A DNA stretch of 64,000 bases. Origin: Cheilinus undulatus. Lineage: Eukaryota; Chordata; Actinopteri; Labriformes; Labridae. The notes beneath the pieces are model-generated. The model was not told the DNA's origin. It saw only the letters and a program-made list of their open reading frames with translations, and did no database searches. Both the position numbers and the translations under genes were made by a program. This document shows, one piece after another, positions 47,889 through 61,500 of the stretch. Position 1 is the first letter of the stretch, and each line of letters begins with the position of its first letter. Location: NCBI RefSeq assembly GCF_018320785.1, contig NC_054879.1, positions 42,274,698 through 42,338,697 of the forward strand, given 5' to 3'.

Positions 47889-49889
47889 AAATCTCACTGG
47901 TGCTGCCATTTGCTGCAATAATCCACCAGGGAGTTAGCAATCAAGATATTATTAGTTCGTTTGCGAATACTTTTACCAGTTACAGTTTTGTCTCAATTTA
48001 GCCACAAAAACACATCAGTAAATTCTCTGTGTCAAAATATTTGTTTACAGAATTAGCATAGTAGCACCACCTTGTGTTGAAACTTCAAACTACAATACAG
48101 TTAAGCACAAGTTCAAATGTTCAAATGTGGGCCAAAAAAGTTTCCTTTTTTTTACTTACAAATGCATGTCTGAATGCTCATATTAAAGACACAGCTCATG
48201 TGCTAACCATCACATAATAAAGTTCAATAAAAGGGTACTGTTGTGACTAAATTTTGTCATCTTTTATACTCTTTCCACCCTGTTTTTGCTCACTTGAAAA
48301 GTTTGCATCTCAATGTGACTTCCTAGTTGAATAGAGGTTACATACACTGGATCTCCTGCAAATGAGATCTTGATCTCAATGGGATTAGCTGATTAAATAA
48401 AGGCTATTTATAAATCAGGACTTCCTATGTGTCATCTCTCTCTTCTCCTTCATAGTCTGACTGTATTGAAGTGGAGATAAAAGCCTGCTTGCAGTTAAAA
48501 TTAAACTTTCATGACTTGTATTAACTTGTTAGCTTGTTATTTCAACCAACCAGTTTATGCATCCATGTTGTATGACCATCCCAAAAAAGTTGTCTGACTG
48601 CTCTAAATACACATCTGTAGTTCTTCAAAGTTTCATTAAGGTTTTGCAAGTTGATGATTCCTATCAAAATATAATTAGAACACAAATGGCACACAAAACA
48701 CTGAGCTATAGAGCCCTTTGGAACTTAGTCACAGTTTTATTCAAATGTTAACAGCAGCATCAACTTTGCTACTCCTTAACAGAGATCAAGTTTGGGCAAC
48801 ACAGCATGTGATCTACCAAGAGGCTGCAGATAAAACTGAGCTTTCAGCTAAGTCTGGTATCAAATGGCAACATTAATATTTTATATTGTACATGGTTGAA
48901 GTAGTAGTGTGATATCATTTACTTAAAAGAGCAAACAAAAAATCTCTGCCAACCACTGAGGCCTAGGCAGAAAACTAAGGGGCCTTCAAACACAAAGCTG
49001 ACAGCCGCCTTTGAGTGCCATTTGGCCGGTGGTTCAGTCTCTGTGGTTGACCACTGGCCAGTGTTTTTGTGGTGTGTCTGTTGGCATTAGTTGGCCTTTA
49101 CAATGACCAAGCATGTTGAAGCAGCGGTGGAGGCAAAGTCGGTGAAAATGAGATGTCTGACTGTCTGCTCAGCCGAGCAAATACATAAAACTCACCCATT
49201 TATTGGGGGTCTGCTCCACTTTGTCTTTTCTTCTTCCACAAACCCAAAAACTGTTCTGCCAACACCAGTGCAGAGCAAAACTTTACAGCACCAGTTGTAA
49301 CGTTTTCAGCCATGCTTTCTATTTGGGTCTAGGGAGGTCAATGCTGGACTATAAAGATGTTCATTCCTCACTATGATCCAGATAGATCCACTTTTGTGTC
49401 AGACATTTAAACACTGGATGTACGGTATTTGTTCAACATTTTGCACAGACATTCATGAATCCAACCCAAATAAATCTGATGATGCTCCTTAAGTCCCATT
49501 TTTCTTTTAAGTCAACTTTTTAAAGACTACTGGAAAAATTATATCTAATTTGTGCTCAGATATGATTGCAAGCAGTTGACTTCAGCAGTCTCAATCCTTC
49601 AAATCAAATGGGTATTTTTACATATAGGGGATTAACAAAGAACATACAGTCATATGCATAAATTTAAAGCATGTAGGTCGCTAATGATTCATCGTGGGGC
49701 CTGACATGCCACAACTTGGGGCAGGAGTGGGGAGGTTGTTGGCAGCCAGAGTCAGGCCAGATCGACACATGTGTTGCTAGGTAGTCTAGGTCAAGCTCAA
49801 TGCCATCTCTTTTGTCTGGGTCTTTTCAGCCCTGGTGATACACCTGGGACCACTGGCAGTTCAGGTCCTTGGGACATCCATAACAGAAA
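47889..49889. other. Intergenic DNA, no gene seen
   Basis: About 2 kb of AT-rich DNA. Frames of 64-69 codons have no similarity. Confidence 0.45.
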
Positions 49890-50760
49890 CAGAATCAGAA
49901 TCATTTTTTATTGTCGTTGTACAATGTAAAACAGTTTTTTGTTTGTTTGTTGGTTTTTTTTGTAGTACCATTTAGTGCTCAAGCAGTTTCTTATTTAATA
50001 TTGAAACTGCTCTGGGATATGTGCTGTTTTTCATTCCTTTAGTTTTGGTTCTTATTGTCCTGAACCGTCTTCCTGAGGGTAGCAGTTGGAACAGGCGATG
50101 TGCTGGGTGGGATGAGTCCTTTAGGATGCCCAGGGCCTTCCTGTGGCACCGGGACCTGAACAGCTTCTGTAAGGAGAGGAGAGCACAGTCAGTGATTTTC
50201 TGTGCTGTGTTGATGACCCTCTGGAGAGCTGTCTTCTCCTGAGCAGTGCAGCTGGAGAACCACACTGGGATGCAGTATGCCAGTACACTTTCAATGGAGC
50301 ATCTGTAAAAGGACACCAGCAGCTCTTTGGCCAGGGTGTTGCTCTTCAGGACCCTCAGGAAGTGGAGTCTGGGATGAGCCTGACTACTGTCGTGTCGTCT
50401 GCGTACTCCACGATGGAGTTGCCTGGGTGGGTGGGGGTGCAGTCATGTGTATAGAGAGTGTAAAGCAGGGGGCTCAGTACACATCCTTGTGGGGAGCCAG
50501 TGTTGAGGCTGATTGCTGAGGAGAGGTGGGGCCCTACTTTGACTCTCTGTGGTCAGTCACTGAGGAAGTCCTCAATCCAGAGGCAGGTGGAGTGTGGGAG
50601 GCTGAGGCTGTTTAGTTTCGATACCAGTCTACTCAAGATGATTGTGTTAAATGCAGAGCTGAAGTCAATGAAAAGCAGCCTGGCATAACAGTTTTTTTGT
50701 TCTATGCGGGTCAGGGTGGTGTGGAGGGCTATGGCTATGGCATTCTCCATAACACAATGT
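49890..50760 (-). pseudogene. 5'-truncated L2-type LINE with reverse transcriptase remnant
   Basis: The minus strand reads, in order, CYARLLFIDFSSAFNTIILS (RT palm), TGSPQGCVLSPLLYTLYTHD, the catalytic box YADDTT at about 50400, and the C-terminal FYRCSIESVLAYCIPVWFSS ... HPAHRLFQLLPSGRRFRTIR. This is the order of a non-LTR reverse transcriptase of the L2/Maui type. The 3' end at about 49890 has the GATTCTGATTCTG tail (plus strand AGAATCAGAATC). Stops and shifts break the frame between the palm and the C-terminal part. The endonuclease region is missing, so the copy is dead on arrival. Confidence 0.88.
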
Positions 50761-52239
50761 ACAACACAACCAGGGACACATGGAGACCCTAAGACCCAGT
50801 CGGAACCCTAGACAGTTCTTACTCACCACATGCACTCCAAACTATATCCTAATGGTGTGAACTTTGTTATTTTTTCAACAGTTTATTTTCCCATCCCCCT
50901 TGTAATATGCAAGGACATCCAGAACGTGACCAGGGTTGTGTTAATCCTCCCTCCTGCCCGATGGTGCCCTTAGGCAGGTTTACTCGCCATTACATGCCAT
51001 ACTTCAGCATCAATTTTTTGCCCAAACATGCCTCAAAGTTCTGCACAGTAGTGTGTATTCAAAGAAAGTCTAAATAGAATTGTTCATAATAGCTGGTACC
51101 AACACGTAAAGTTTCTTTGTTTATCTTTAATTAGTAGCTGTATTTGAAAGCAAGTTGTATTTTGGATTAACAACCAGCCTTTGACTAAGATTTTTTCTTA
51201 TTCTCAGGGGAGATTAACTCTTTATCACTCAGTAAATCATAGATACTCCTAACTGTAACTCATTTCTGAGCCATTCTTTTCTGATTGGAAAAAGCAATTC
51301 TTTTTTACTGTTCCTATTATTTAGCCAATTTGTCTATGTTTAAGCCAAAGCAAAATACATTCTAGCTTTTATAAGCACCCCAAGGCAAGTGCCATGCTTA
51401 CATGCTCGCCAATAACCCGTCTGTTCAGGCTGTTTTTGCAGATTTATCTTAAACCTGTAAATATTAACATGAGCAGAGGGGATTACACAAATAATGGTTT
51501 GATTATACGTGCTATTTGTGGAAAGTGTGACAGCATATTTGCAACCCTGACTGTACAATGAACTATTGTATTTGCGTGATAGTAAATGAAATGGATGGTA
51601 GTTAAAAGCCTGACTGAGGGGATACAGTAGGTAATGTTTTCCTCTTAATTCTGGTGGAGTTGAAGTGAAAGAGCCATCATGGATTTACTCAAGTGATGTG
51701 TAAGTGTAAGTGCCTCAAACTTGTAAAGAGAAAATGTGGCTTCCAGTACTGAGAGGAAAACATTGCTGCCCTGCACATCAACATGTTTGGTTCAGAAGAT
51801 TAACAAAGAACAACTAGTTTGACAAGTCTGGGTGTGTTGTCATGCTGTGCCTCAAAATTTTGTAACAGTCTGATGAAACAGTGGCTGTAAATGTTATCAT
51901 TAGTTCACTCAGTATTTAATATAAGAGAAACTTCCCTGGATAAAACAAAAAAGTCTTAATGCCTGTTTGCAGCTGATGTGTTATGGAAATATAAGTATGC
52001 AGATGTTGACTATTGTTCTGATAAAATGTAGGTAATCATGTCAAATGAATCATAGCAATGTGACTTTTTCATACTTTTTCAGCAAACTTATTGGTCTCAC
52101 TTGATGCACTCTCCAAATAATTCAGCTATAAGCAAACCAACAAAAGCAACTGTCAGTTTTTAGGGCACTGGCATTTAGCCAGTGGATATTTAGGACCAAT
52201 GACAGACTAAGGATGAGTTTATGGTGAAATACTCTTAAC
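50761..52239. other. Intergenic DNA, no gene seen
   Basis: About 1.5 kb without a recognisable gene, RNA or complete repeat. Confidence 0.45.
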
Positions 52240-53087
52240 CCATTATTTTTCACTCTTAACTCATTTTCACCACCTTTTTTGCCCATCTTTGCCGATTATA
52301 ATAATAATTTTTCATTAATTGTTTTGTCTATTTTAAAATGCTAACTGCACCACCTTTTCTTTCAATTTTTGTCTAACCCATTTTAACACTTTGAAATTTA
52401 ATTTTACCATCTTTTACTGCACATTTTTGCCACTTTTAGTCATTTTTCACCAACCATTTTATCAATTTTTGCCACCTTAAAACTATTTTATCTACCTTAT
52501 AGTCATTGTTGCCTTTTTAACCAATTTTTGCCACTTTTGGCCCATGTTTTGCCATGATAAAATTCCAAATTCACCACATTTTCTCCCTGTTTGTGCCGCT
52601 TTGGACTCATTTTGTCACTTTCTGCCTAGTTTTGTGCCTCTGTAAATCCTTTTCGTCTAAATGCATTGTTGATACTTTGAAATCTAACTACCACCTTTTC
52701 TGCATGTTTCTGCCACTTTCTAACTTTTTTCCATCACTTCTTATGCTTGTTTTTGCCACTTTCCACCTCTTTTTGCCTCTGTCTGCCTATTTCTTACCTC
52801 TGTCTAAAAGCATTTTTGACACCTTAAATTGCATTTCACCCAATTTCTGCCAATTTTTGCACCTTTGAATCATATATTTCCACTTTCTAACTCCTTTTCA
52901 CCAGTTTTTCTGCCTGTTTTTGCCACTTTTAACCTATTTTTACCACTTTCTTGCTCCTGTTGCCTCTGCCAACCTAATTGTTCCACTTCCAACCGCTTTT
53001 CACAACTTTTTATATCCATTTTTGCCACTCTTTAGCATGTTGTATTACTTGTTAAGTCCATTTTTTCCACCTTAAACCTACTTTAGC
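52240..53087 (+). repeat. Degenerate TTTTTGCCACTTTT minisatellite, second cluster (left part)
   Basis: Loose tandem units such as CCAATTTTTGCCACTTTT and CATTTTTGCCACTTTTAG, of the same kind as those inside the hAT elements at 18719-19774 and 58585-59357. I could not find hAT ends here. The array is interrupted by the repeat at 53088-53632 and resumes after it. Coding-looking frames of Phe/Leu/Pro/Ser are composition artefacts. Confidence 0.75.
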
Positions 53088-53632
53088 TAATCTTGCAAAG
53101 CAGATGGATACGCCCCGTAGTATCCAGTGTTTCTCACTGGCGAATCTATCTTGCAAAGCTCCCATCTGAACCGTCTGGGCCTAGTTAGAAAGAGACAGGA
53201 CCAATTGGCAACATGGGCAGTGCTTTCAGGAGCGCCAGAGTCGTGACGTAAGCAAGCAGCAACAAGAGGCCTGAGCAATTACGGTGGAAGACATTAGTGT
53301 GGATGCTGCTAAAGTGCCAGTTTTATCAGAACTTAACGACATTTCTTTATTATAAGAAGAACAAAGAACAGCAGTGAGTTGTTTTCTTTTCAAAAATGCC
53401 AAAGTCGTGCACTGACATGTCTACAGTCGCCATGGTTCGCGTTATGCAGTTCTACATGGAGTTTACTCCTTCGGTATAGCGCTTATGTCACATATTTTCT
53501 TGCTCTGATTGGCCCATTAAGATGTGACAGGCAGAATGTTCATTCAATCACCCTCCGAGTTTTTTTCAAAGGCTGTGTGCTTTCCCAAACGCTGTCTATG
53601 AGTGGTTTACCAGATGGATGTTGTCCTTTTTA
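53088..53632 (+). mobile_element. Dispersed repeat with helicase-like leader (copy B), nested in the minisatellite
   Basis: Inverted relative of 21241-21990; it shares AACTCACTGCTGTTCTTTG (reverse complement) and TTAGTGTGGATGCTGCTAAA. The plus strand retains EEQRTAVSCFLFKN after a stop in the preceding codons. It ends near TACCAGATGGATG, and minisatellite sequence resumes directly. It inserted after the minisatellite was formed. Confidence 0.6.
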
Positions 53633-53740
53633 ACCCATTTTGTCCCTTTTCCTCCATTTTTCCTCTTTAAACCCATTTTTGTTTCAATGATTTATTATTT
53701 GTCCCTTAAGATTTTCTCATTTTCTTCTTGTTTATTTTCT
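53633..53740 (+). repeat. TTTTTGCCACTTTT-type minisatellite, right part after nested insertion
   Basis: Short continuation of the array at 52240-53087 (TTTTAACCCATTTTGTCCC, TTTAAACCCATTTTTG). Confidence 0.6.
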
Positions 53741-54359
53741 GGCACCCTCACATTTCTGCACATCATGGATTAGCTATGAAGCCTGACTTTATATGTGAGT
53801 GGTTCAGTTGAATGGACCTATCTACATTGTCAACATTAACAAAGAAAGGGAATTCTGGGTTTACATTTTGAGGAAGGCTATACACTTTAGCAAAAATAAA
53901 ACTTAAAAAGATATTTGTGCTTTGATTAGAGTGGTTATTATTCAGGTAAAAAATAAATATAGTGATCACAGCCTATCTTTACAATGCACCATGACTTTGC
54001 TGACCTCTATGAGCTCCCCATTTGGCTGGACCACAGAAATATCTCCCCTTTATCACCCCTTATGGACGGCTTTGGGCATAAGCATTACTATTAATTGTCA
54101 CAGGTCTTCAGAAAAAGAAGCAGAAACTGACCCAAGGAATTATTATGTTCCCTTAAAAGAAGTTCCTGCTACTTAAAGTTCTTGGTACTTTTGGTGCAAA
54201 TGTAGCCTCCCTTTAGACACTTGTCAGCATTGTTTCTTCTGTAAGCTGACCTTATTAAACTTTATGAGAGGGCGAACATAATCTTTTCCCAGATAATAAG
54301 ATTGAGCAACACACAATATTCAAAGCCCAGAAAATAAACGAGTGGAAAGTGTTGGCGCT
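53741..54359. other. Upstream flank of lnpa, no gene seen
   Basis: About 620 bp before the putative first lnpa exon; it should contain part of its promoter. An 84-codon plus frame at 53922 has no similarity. Confidence 0.4.
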
Positions 54360-54491
54360 GACCCTGTTGCTCGTTTCCACGCTGCTCTTTAGTGGACACT
54401 CCCCCATGTTGGCTAACACACCCTCCAGCTAAAGACAGACTCTCTACAGTCCTGCCACAGGCTGTTCAAACCGGACAACTCTGCCGCCAAG
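54360..54491 (+). other. lnpa: lnpa non-coding first exon (5' border approximate)
   Basis: The segment ends GCCGCCAAG followed by the donor GTAAAT at 54492, 1.1 kb upstream of the coding start. The next exon begins after TTCTCAACAG at 55516. The GC-richer sequence around 54350-54490 fits a promoter/first exon of a widely expressed gene. The transcription start is a guess. Confidence 0.5.
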
Positions 54492-55586
54492 GTAAATACA
54501 CGACTGTATTTCAGCACGAGTGGTTGTTATTCATTCACTTTCATGTTGTTTTATTCGGCTGCGCTCGCTGATACAGAACAAGGACGAAATATTAATGTTT
54601 GGAGTTAGTTAAGATAGTGAGCTGCTGGACGGGCTGCACATTAACCTCAGTGTTAGCAGTTAGCAGCTAGCTGCCCATGTTTAGCTAGTGGCACGACAGC
54701 GCTAACTGCAGTGATCTTATAAGTGGGTTAAGGTTATTTAGGAAACCTTAGCTGCGAATACTGACATGATAAACGGTTCCAGTTATGTAACCGATAATGT
54801 TGCTCTAAAGTTCCCCTCTGGATACAGTTAACACTGTTTCGAAATTCCCTCTCCTCCTCGAAATCTATCAGAGAAGTTTGCTATTTAAAGTTAGCAAAGT
54901 GAAGGTAACCGACTAGTTATTCAGCCTGTGTTGTTAAGAGAGTTTGAGTGCATTTCGTGGATGTTATACGAAGATTACGTTAAGTTTAAGTAGCCAAAAT
55001 ACTTTCTGTAGCCGTCAGTGCAGTCCTAGTGGAGTATTGAAGGTTAAGTGTGGTTTAATGTGTGCTGCTCTTTGCATGTAAACAGTCATGCTAGTTAGTT
55101 ACACTTAAACAGACACGTGACTTAAAGCAATGTATGCAGGCAGAGCAGCTCTGCACTAAATGCCATTTAAGGTCAAGTTTTCTTTTCCTTTAGGCTCTGT
55201 TTGAAGGGATTTAACATAAAGGTCATGTTTAAGGCAGTCAGTTGTGTTAAGTTGCATTGTACTAAAGGCTTCTGTAGGTATATTAAACTATTTGTCTATG
55301 CTGTTTAGTTGCATCAGTAATGTTAGCACAATAGTTTGAAATTCCAGACTTTATTCTAAGAATATTAGTTAAGCCGATTCTACCTAATTCACTTCATAAA
55401 CAACCTCCAAAGGTGAAAGTTCAGGTAACACATATCTAAGACAGTTTTATCAAATCCTCATCATAGCTATGCACATAATCAAGAGCTTATTCAAGTGAGT
55501 TTTTGTTCTCAACAGGTGGAGAGCTTATCTGTGAGGAAATCAGAGAAGGGTCCCAGCTACTGACGATCCCACACTCCCTCATCAAC

Positions 55587-58500
55587 ATGGGGGCTGTCAT
55601 CTCACGGTGGAAGGTTTGTTTCAAATCTCTAACCAGACTTAATTATTTACTTCATGTCGCACTAAAACATTCCTGCTTTACCTTAGCCAGTAATGTTCTT
55701 TTGTTAATGAGCGGGATTTGTATTGATCGGTTGAGGACATTTGTGCAGGTGCAGGGCAATCAGAAATAAGCAGCAAGAAGATGAGTATGCCTGCAAAATT
55801 GCTCAGTGTGTGAAGAAGAGCTCAAATATTGGGATATGATTATGTTTTTTGTGGCTTCTTCTTGCTGCTTACTTGGTTGACTCGACTTTATTAAGCTCTC
55901 AGCACTTTAATGGCCTTTACTTACAAATCTATCACCCCATAGTGTATGCACAACTCACGTTCACTTGCTAAGCAAGTCCTACATACACATGTGATCATTT
56001 GCAGTCATATTTGCATGCACAGACCAACTTATAAAAGAACAACACACACATTATATCAGCACGTTTTACAGAAGTGGTAAGATGTAACAGGAAGTTTCCA
56101 GATCCTTCTAAAAAGTTGCTTGCTCAAAGAGTTCTGTGTCATGGCGAATGTTGCTGACTGGGATTTCACAATGTTTGCCCTACAGGCTAAACCATCCACT
56201 GTGGAGATTTTGGAAGTAATCGATAAGGTATGCTTAACCTCGCAAAATTCAACAGTGTTGTCTTTATTCTCTAATGCCCTGTTTACATTTAGGCAGAAAC
56301 AGAGTGTTTTCCTTTAAATCCACTCAGAGTGGGTACTGTTTTAGAGAGTCAGATCCAACATGGTCCACAGTTGTCCTTTCACACACATAGCAAACAACAC
56401 AAGATAATCCTCATTTGAGAGATTCTCATGTTTTTGTATATCTCTGTTTGGTTTGGGTAAGTGTTACGTGGGTAGAGTGTACAGGAGGACTCATCTGTAA
56501 TGGTTTGTTGGCACAGAGAAAGGGAAAAAAGCAGCCCAACTCTGTAGAAATCGTCTGCACGCTCACTTGTTTCTTTGAATTCTTTGGCATACTTTTGTGC
56601 TCATTAGCTGATTACAGTATTAGACATTATTTGCCCTTAAGCACTTACAGGTTATTTGATTTACACATACAGTGGGCATTTGGTTCTCACATACAGTCGT
56701 CCCTGCTAATGGCTTAATATTTTAGGCAGAGCTTTGCCAGCACAGGTATGGTGTAATTGGCATTGAGGAAGCAGGGATTAGTGAGAAGGACATCAATATT
56801 TAAATGAACCACCTTGTTGGGAGAATGAGCTATGATTGGCTGCGAGAGCTGGGGGACAATAATTAAAGCTGGCAGTCAGCTGATTGCAGCTAGGTGTATG
56901 ACTTTTATGTCCTGCATGGACATTGGTCATTATGACCATTTTTTAGTATTAGATATTTGGTGAAAAAAATACTTTAATCAAGTTAACAAAGTTAAGTTAC
57001 GCATTAGTGTTAAAACTGACTAAAGCATCTGTTAGGGTAGTGATGCACAGTGATTCTTATCTGGTTGGACTATATTTAAATTTCAAATATTTAGATATAA
57101 ATCTAAAGCTCGCTTGTCAGCCAGAATTGTACCTCTCTCTTCGGCCTTTCAGACTGGCAGGGCTTTGTGCCGCTTCCGGTCCCTGAACCTAATTTTGAAC
57201 TGGCTGGCGCATTCAAACTGAGAAAAAAAATTGGTTCTGAACCTAAAAAGTTTGTTCTCAGCTGGAACCAAAAATAGTTGGTTCTTTCTTGGGAACCGTG
57301 ACATCATCAGTGGGTGTATCACATTCGAAGTTGTGAAGACGAGCAGAAAATGGAGAAAAAGTGGGTATCTACAGGATTCCAGGTGAAGCTGGAGAGTAGT
57401 ACAAGGAAGAGTGAGATAGTGAAGGCTGGGTTCACCCAAGCAACAGACCAAATAATTAATTAACTAAAGAAACTGAAAAATGCATAACGGGACGGCGGGA
57501 AAGACTTGGTGATACATGTCCATTATGTCCTCCCACTTTGGTTTTGCTGAAACTGGTGTGAATGCGGGCTGGTTTGCCAGAAAGCACCAAGATTCTGAGA
57601 CTCCAGAACCATGTTGGTCTGAGAACACCCCCTGGGGTATGAACCCATTTGAGATTTGTTTAAACCCACTATTTGTCCAAATAATTGTCAAGTGTGTGGT
57701 GTCAATTGGCAATTTCCTCTCCATGACTTTTGGCCACAACAGTCCCAACCAAGCCGTGCTGATTTTCTTTTCCGTCATCAGCTTGGCCATGCAACCTAAA
57801 CCTACGCAGAGCCCCTCCCAGATTGTGCGCCCACCCCACCTCCAAGTGCGCCACAGTGACATCTCAGCAGTTCATCATCATTTGGGAATGCTTTGCAGAT
57901 GTGTTTAAGTAGCACCTGCTTCTTCTTCTGGCAGAACAAAACAATGCTTACTAAAGAGCAGCTATTAAACGTCATCAACTCAAAGTGCCACGTCATCAGC
58001 TCTAGGCATGCCCTCAAACTGGCAGCTCGGTTGTGGCGGAGAAGCAAATTCCCATGCTGTGCTGTGCTGCTGTGTTGAGTCAAGCCAGGTAGAGCCAAGC
58101 TGCTCAATATAATGGAAAAGCCCCAAATGTGATTTCTTTTAGTGCTCCCTATTGTGTCAGAGCCTCCCTAATCTGTGAATATCAGACATATTTGATATGT
58201 CCGATTCCATGTTGGGCCGCCTCCAACAGAAAGCCCACAATTGGTAGGGAGCGGACTGTTAGTGTCACCAACTGGATGTTGGTTACTTTTACAGCTTGCA
58301 CAACTAAACACAACTATACCTTCATGTCAGACTAGGATTTCACCCATATTCTTTTCCTCATTTTTTGTTTTTCACTGGAACTGTTCACCCTTGCTTTATA
58401 ATATAAGTTTCTGTGAGATCTGTGTGTGGAATCTCCACCATGAAATTGTTACTACAAACGGCAGGTGTGCAGTCCAGCGGTGTGGCCAAATTGTGTGCAT

Positions 58501-61500
58501 TCAAGGGACTGTAATGTTAAAAGCTTGTTCAAAAAGTGGTCTCCCATGTTTTTGAATCGTATCAGATTTGAGAATTGTGTAGTGCAGTGGTTCTCAAATG
58601 GTGTGGCAAGGCTCACTAGTGTGCCTTGTGGCACGTCATGTGTGTTGGATCAGCAAGATTTTTGCCAAATTTTTCATCACTTTTAACCTCTTTTTACCAA
58701 TTGTTTGCAACTTTTAATATTTTTTTTACCACTGTTTTGCTACTTTTAACCCATTTTTGCCATATTATGCCAATTTTCACTAATTTTTTGCCTTTGGCCT
58801 CTTTTTTTGCCATATTTTTCTTCACTTTTAACCAATTTTTACTCACTTTTCTTACTGGCCACCCATTATTACAATCTTTGTGAAATTTTTTACTAGTTTT
58901 TGTCACTTTTAACCCATTTTCTGGCCACTTTTTTGCCAATTTTGCTGTAGTTGGGACATTTTGTGCTGATATTTTATCATTTTCAGTCCCGTGTAACCAC
59001 CTTTTTGCAACTTTAAACCCATTATTGCAACATTGTGCCAATTTCACTTATTTTTGCCTTTGTTCAGACACTTTTTTTCCCCATTTTGCACTATTGTTTT
59101 TATCATCACTTTTAAGCCATCTTTACTACCTTTGCAAAATCTTTTTGCCTTATTGACACTTTCAACACATTTTTGCCACTGTTGACCCATTTTTGGACAC
59201 TTTTGCCAATTTTTACCCATTTTTAACTTTGTTTTACCACTTTTTGCACAATTTTGCTATGCTTTTGCATCACTTTTAACAATATGAATATTGGTGTGCC
59301 TTGAGATTTTGGCTTAACCTTTGGTGTGCTTGGGCAAAAAAAGTTTGAAAACTACTGGTGTAGTATATAGCTAGACTCATATAATATTGATTACTCTTAT
59401 GATGTGGGACAATGAAGACAAAGGTATGATGTATACAGTAGAGCAGTGTAGTGCATTTACTTAACTGGTGTTTAGTGACCATCAAAGTCTTGTTCTGACA
59501 TGTCAATAAATTGTTTTTGCAGACATGTTTTTGAGTAATCAGATATGTCAGTGACTGCCACATCAACTCTTCATTAGCTGTCTGGTGAGGCTTTAGAGCC
59601 CCTCTACAGTTAAGCTAGTGTTAGGTTATTTTCAGCACCTGTCCTTTGAGACACTAAAGTGAAGAGGTCAGGTGGCATTGGAGTTAAAAAGTAAAGAGAC
59701 ACAAATATTTTAGTTTCCTCTTAAAAAGTACTGAAGTCTTTTGTAAAAAGTAACTTTAGCCATAATGTTTTTTCTTGTGCACGATTATCTCATGAACACT
59801 CATTGATGATGCACAGTAAGGCAGACTGTGAGATCTTTTCATCCACAGTTGGAGTGACAGACACACATGTTAAAGTGGTACCATAGTGACCAGAGAGGCT
59901 CCCATTCTGTTTGCTAGCTATTTTTGGATAGAGTAGTCAGGACTTAAATGCAGTGGTGTGATATTTCCACATGCAGAAAAACAAAACATGAATAAGACAT
60001 TTGTTTACTGCAAAGAGATAATCAAGCATGTATGAGTAGATATGAATATGGAGTATGCTTTTTATAGAAAAGGCTGTGTTGTCAAAAATTGAATTTACCT
60101 CCTTTTTACCTCTTATTCATAGAACATGATGATGCCGTGGCATGACGGCTCGGCACTACTGAAAAAGCCTGCTGTGAAGGCAAAATTTAAAAACAATGAC
60201 CTTTTCTGAGAGGAAGAACAAGGGTATATACTAATGATCATTTTGACTTATCAAGGTCTTGGTGTTGATTCTGTTCATGCTTATTAAAATTTGCTAAATG
60301 TCTTCCAGTCAAACTATATAATCAAACAGACAATTGAAACAATCAACTGAATTTCGTGTGAATCCACCATGAGATCAAGCTCTACATATATGTAGGAAAT
60401 ATGTTTTACTCTCATGACAGTGGATTGCACGAGTTGGGAAAGAGAGTGGGCCAAAAGGGGAGAAGTCTCTCATGTTAGTGGCTGTTTCTGGTTTACTATC
60501 TACATGTATAAGGGCATTTCTACCAGTTAACACAATATCAAAAATGTGGGGCATAACTGAGATAAGCAGTATACTGTATAAAGCAGAGCAACCAGCCAGG
60601 ATTTGTCACATTTTTTTTACATTGTTTTTCTCTGAATTTTCCATGAAGAAAAATGAGAATATTATGTTTTATGATGTAGCCATTGAATGCATTTAGTGTT
60701 GAAGAAATGCAAGATTAAGATTTAGTAAACATTCTAGATTACTTAAATGCCGCCTTTTGAGTATCTCTAAAACAGCAATTCAGTGCATGCATGCTATCAA
60801 GAATTAATTGAATTAACTTTTATCTCCCAGGATATTCAGACTCTTGAAGAGTACGGTGAAAAGTACCAGAGGCAGTTGAAGATATGGGTTGGACGGCTGC
60901 TCCTGTACTCGTCTCTACTCTACCTGGTCACATGCATTGTGGTGTATTTCTGGTATCTACCTGAGCAGTTGATGGGACGGCTAATATTATCTCTCCCCTT
61001 TGTAATATTTCCTCTTATGTAAGTGTAGAAGATTAGATGTTTTTTCACATCCAGTGATCCATATTTTCTAACAGTCATCTCTTTAATGAAATGTTTGTTT
61101 CCCTTTTTCCACTTTAGAGTTTGGTTGCTTCGAAAGCTGCTTATTGTTATTTTTTCACGCAGAACTGAAAAAAATAGTAAGTTTTTTCTCACTATTCGCT
61201 ACAAAAATTATAACCATGAAGGCACATTAGGGCCATTCTAAGAAACAAATGGGATTAGATGTGCAGATGGCCTAGTGGCAGCCAGGGTTCAAGTCTGGCC
61301 TGTGGCTCTTTCACAGCATGTCATTTCCCACTCTCTCATCCCTGTTTCTGGCTCTATCCACAGTCCTATCTCTCTAATAAAGAGTTGATTAACTCATGAA
61401 TGTACCAGTAACCAAGCTTCGAATTTGTTATTGAAAAAGTCTTAAATTTATGAGAATAACTAAAAACTTTTTAGTTAAAAGTCATACATTTTGACTTAAA

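Noticed and set aside
46870-48970. A single large element bounded by GGGGCCCTAGGC and GGCCTAGGCAGAAAA motifs
   Set aside because: The motifs are short, the flanks do not match, and other repeats intervene; the evidence is insufficient.
57464-57908. Overlapping 130- and 132-codon frames on opposite strands
   Set aside because: They oppose each other within a composite repeat in the lnpa intron, and neither resembles a known protein.
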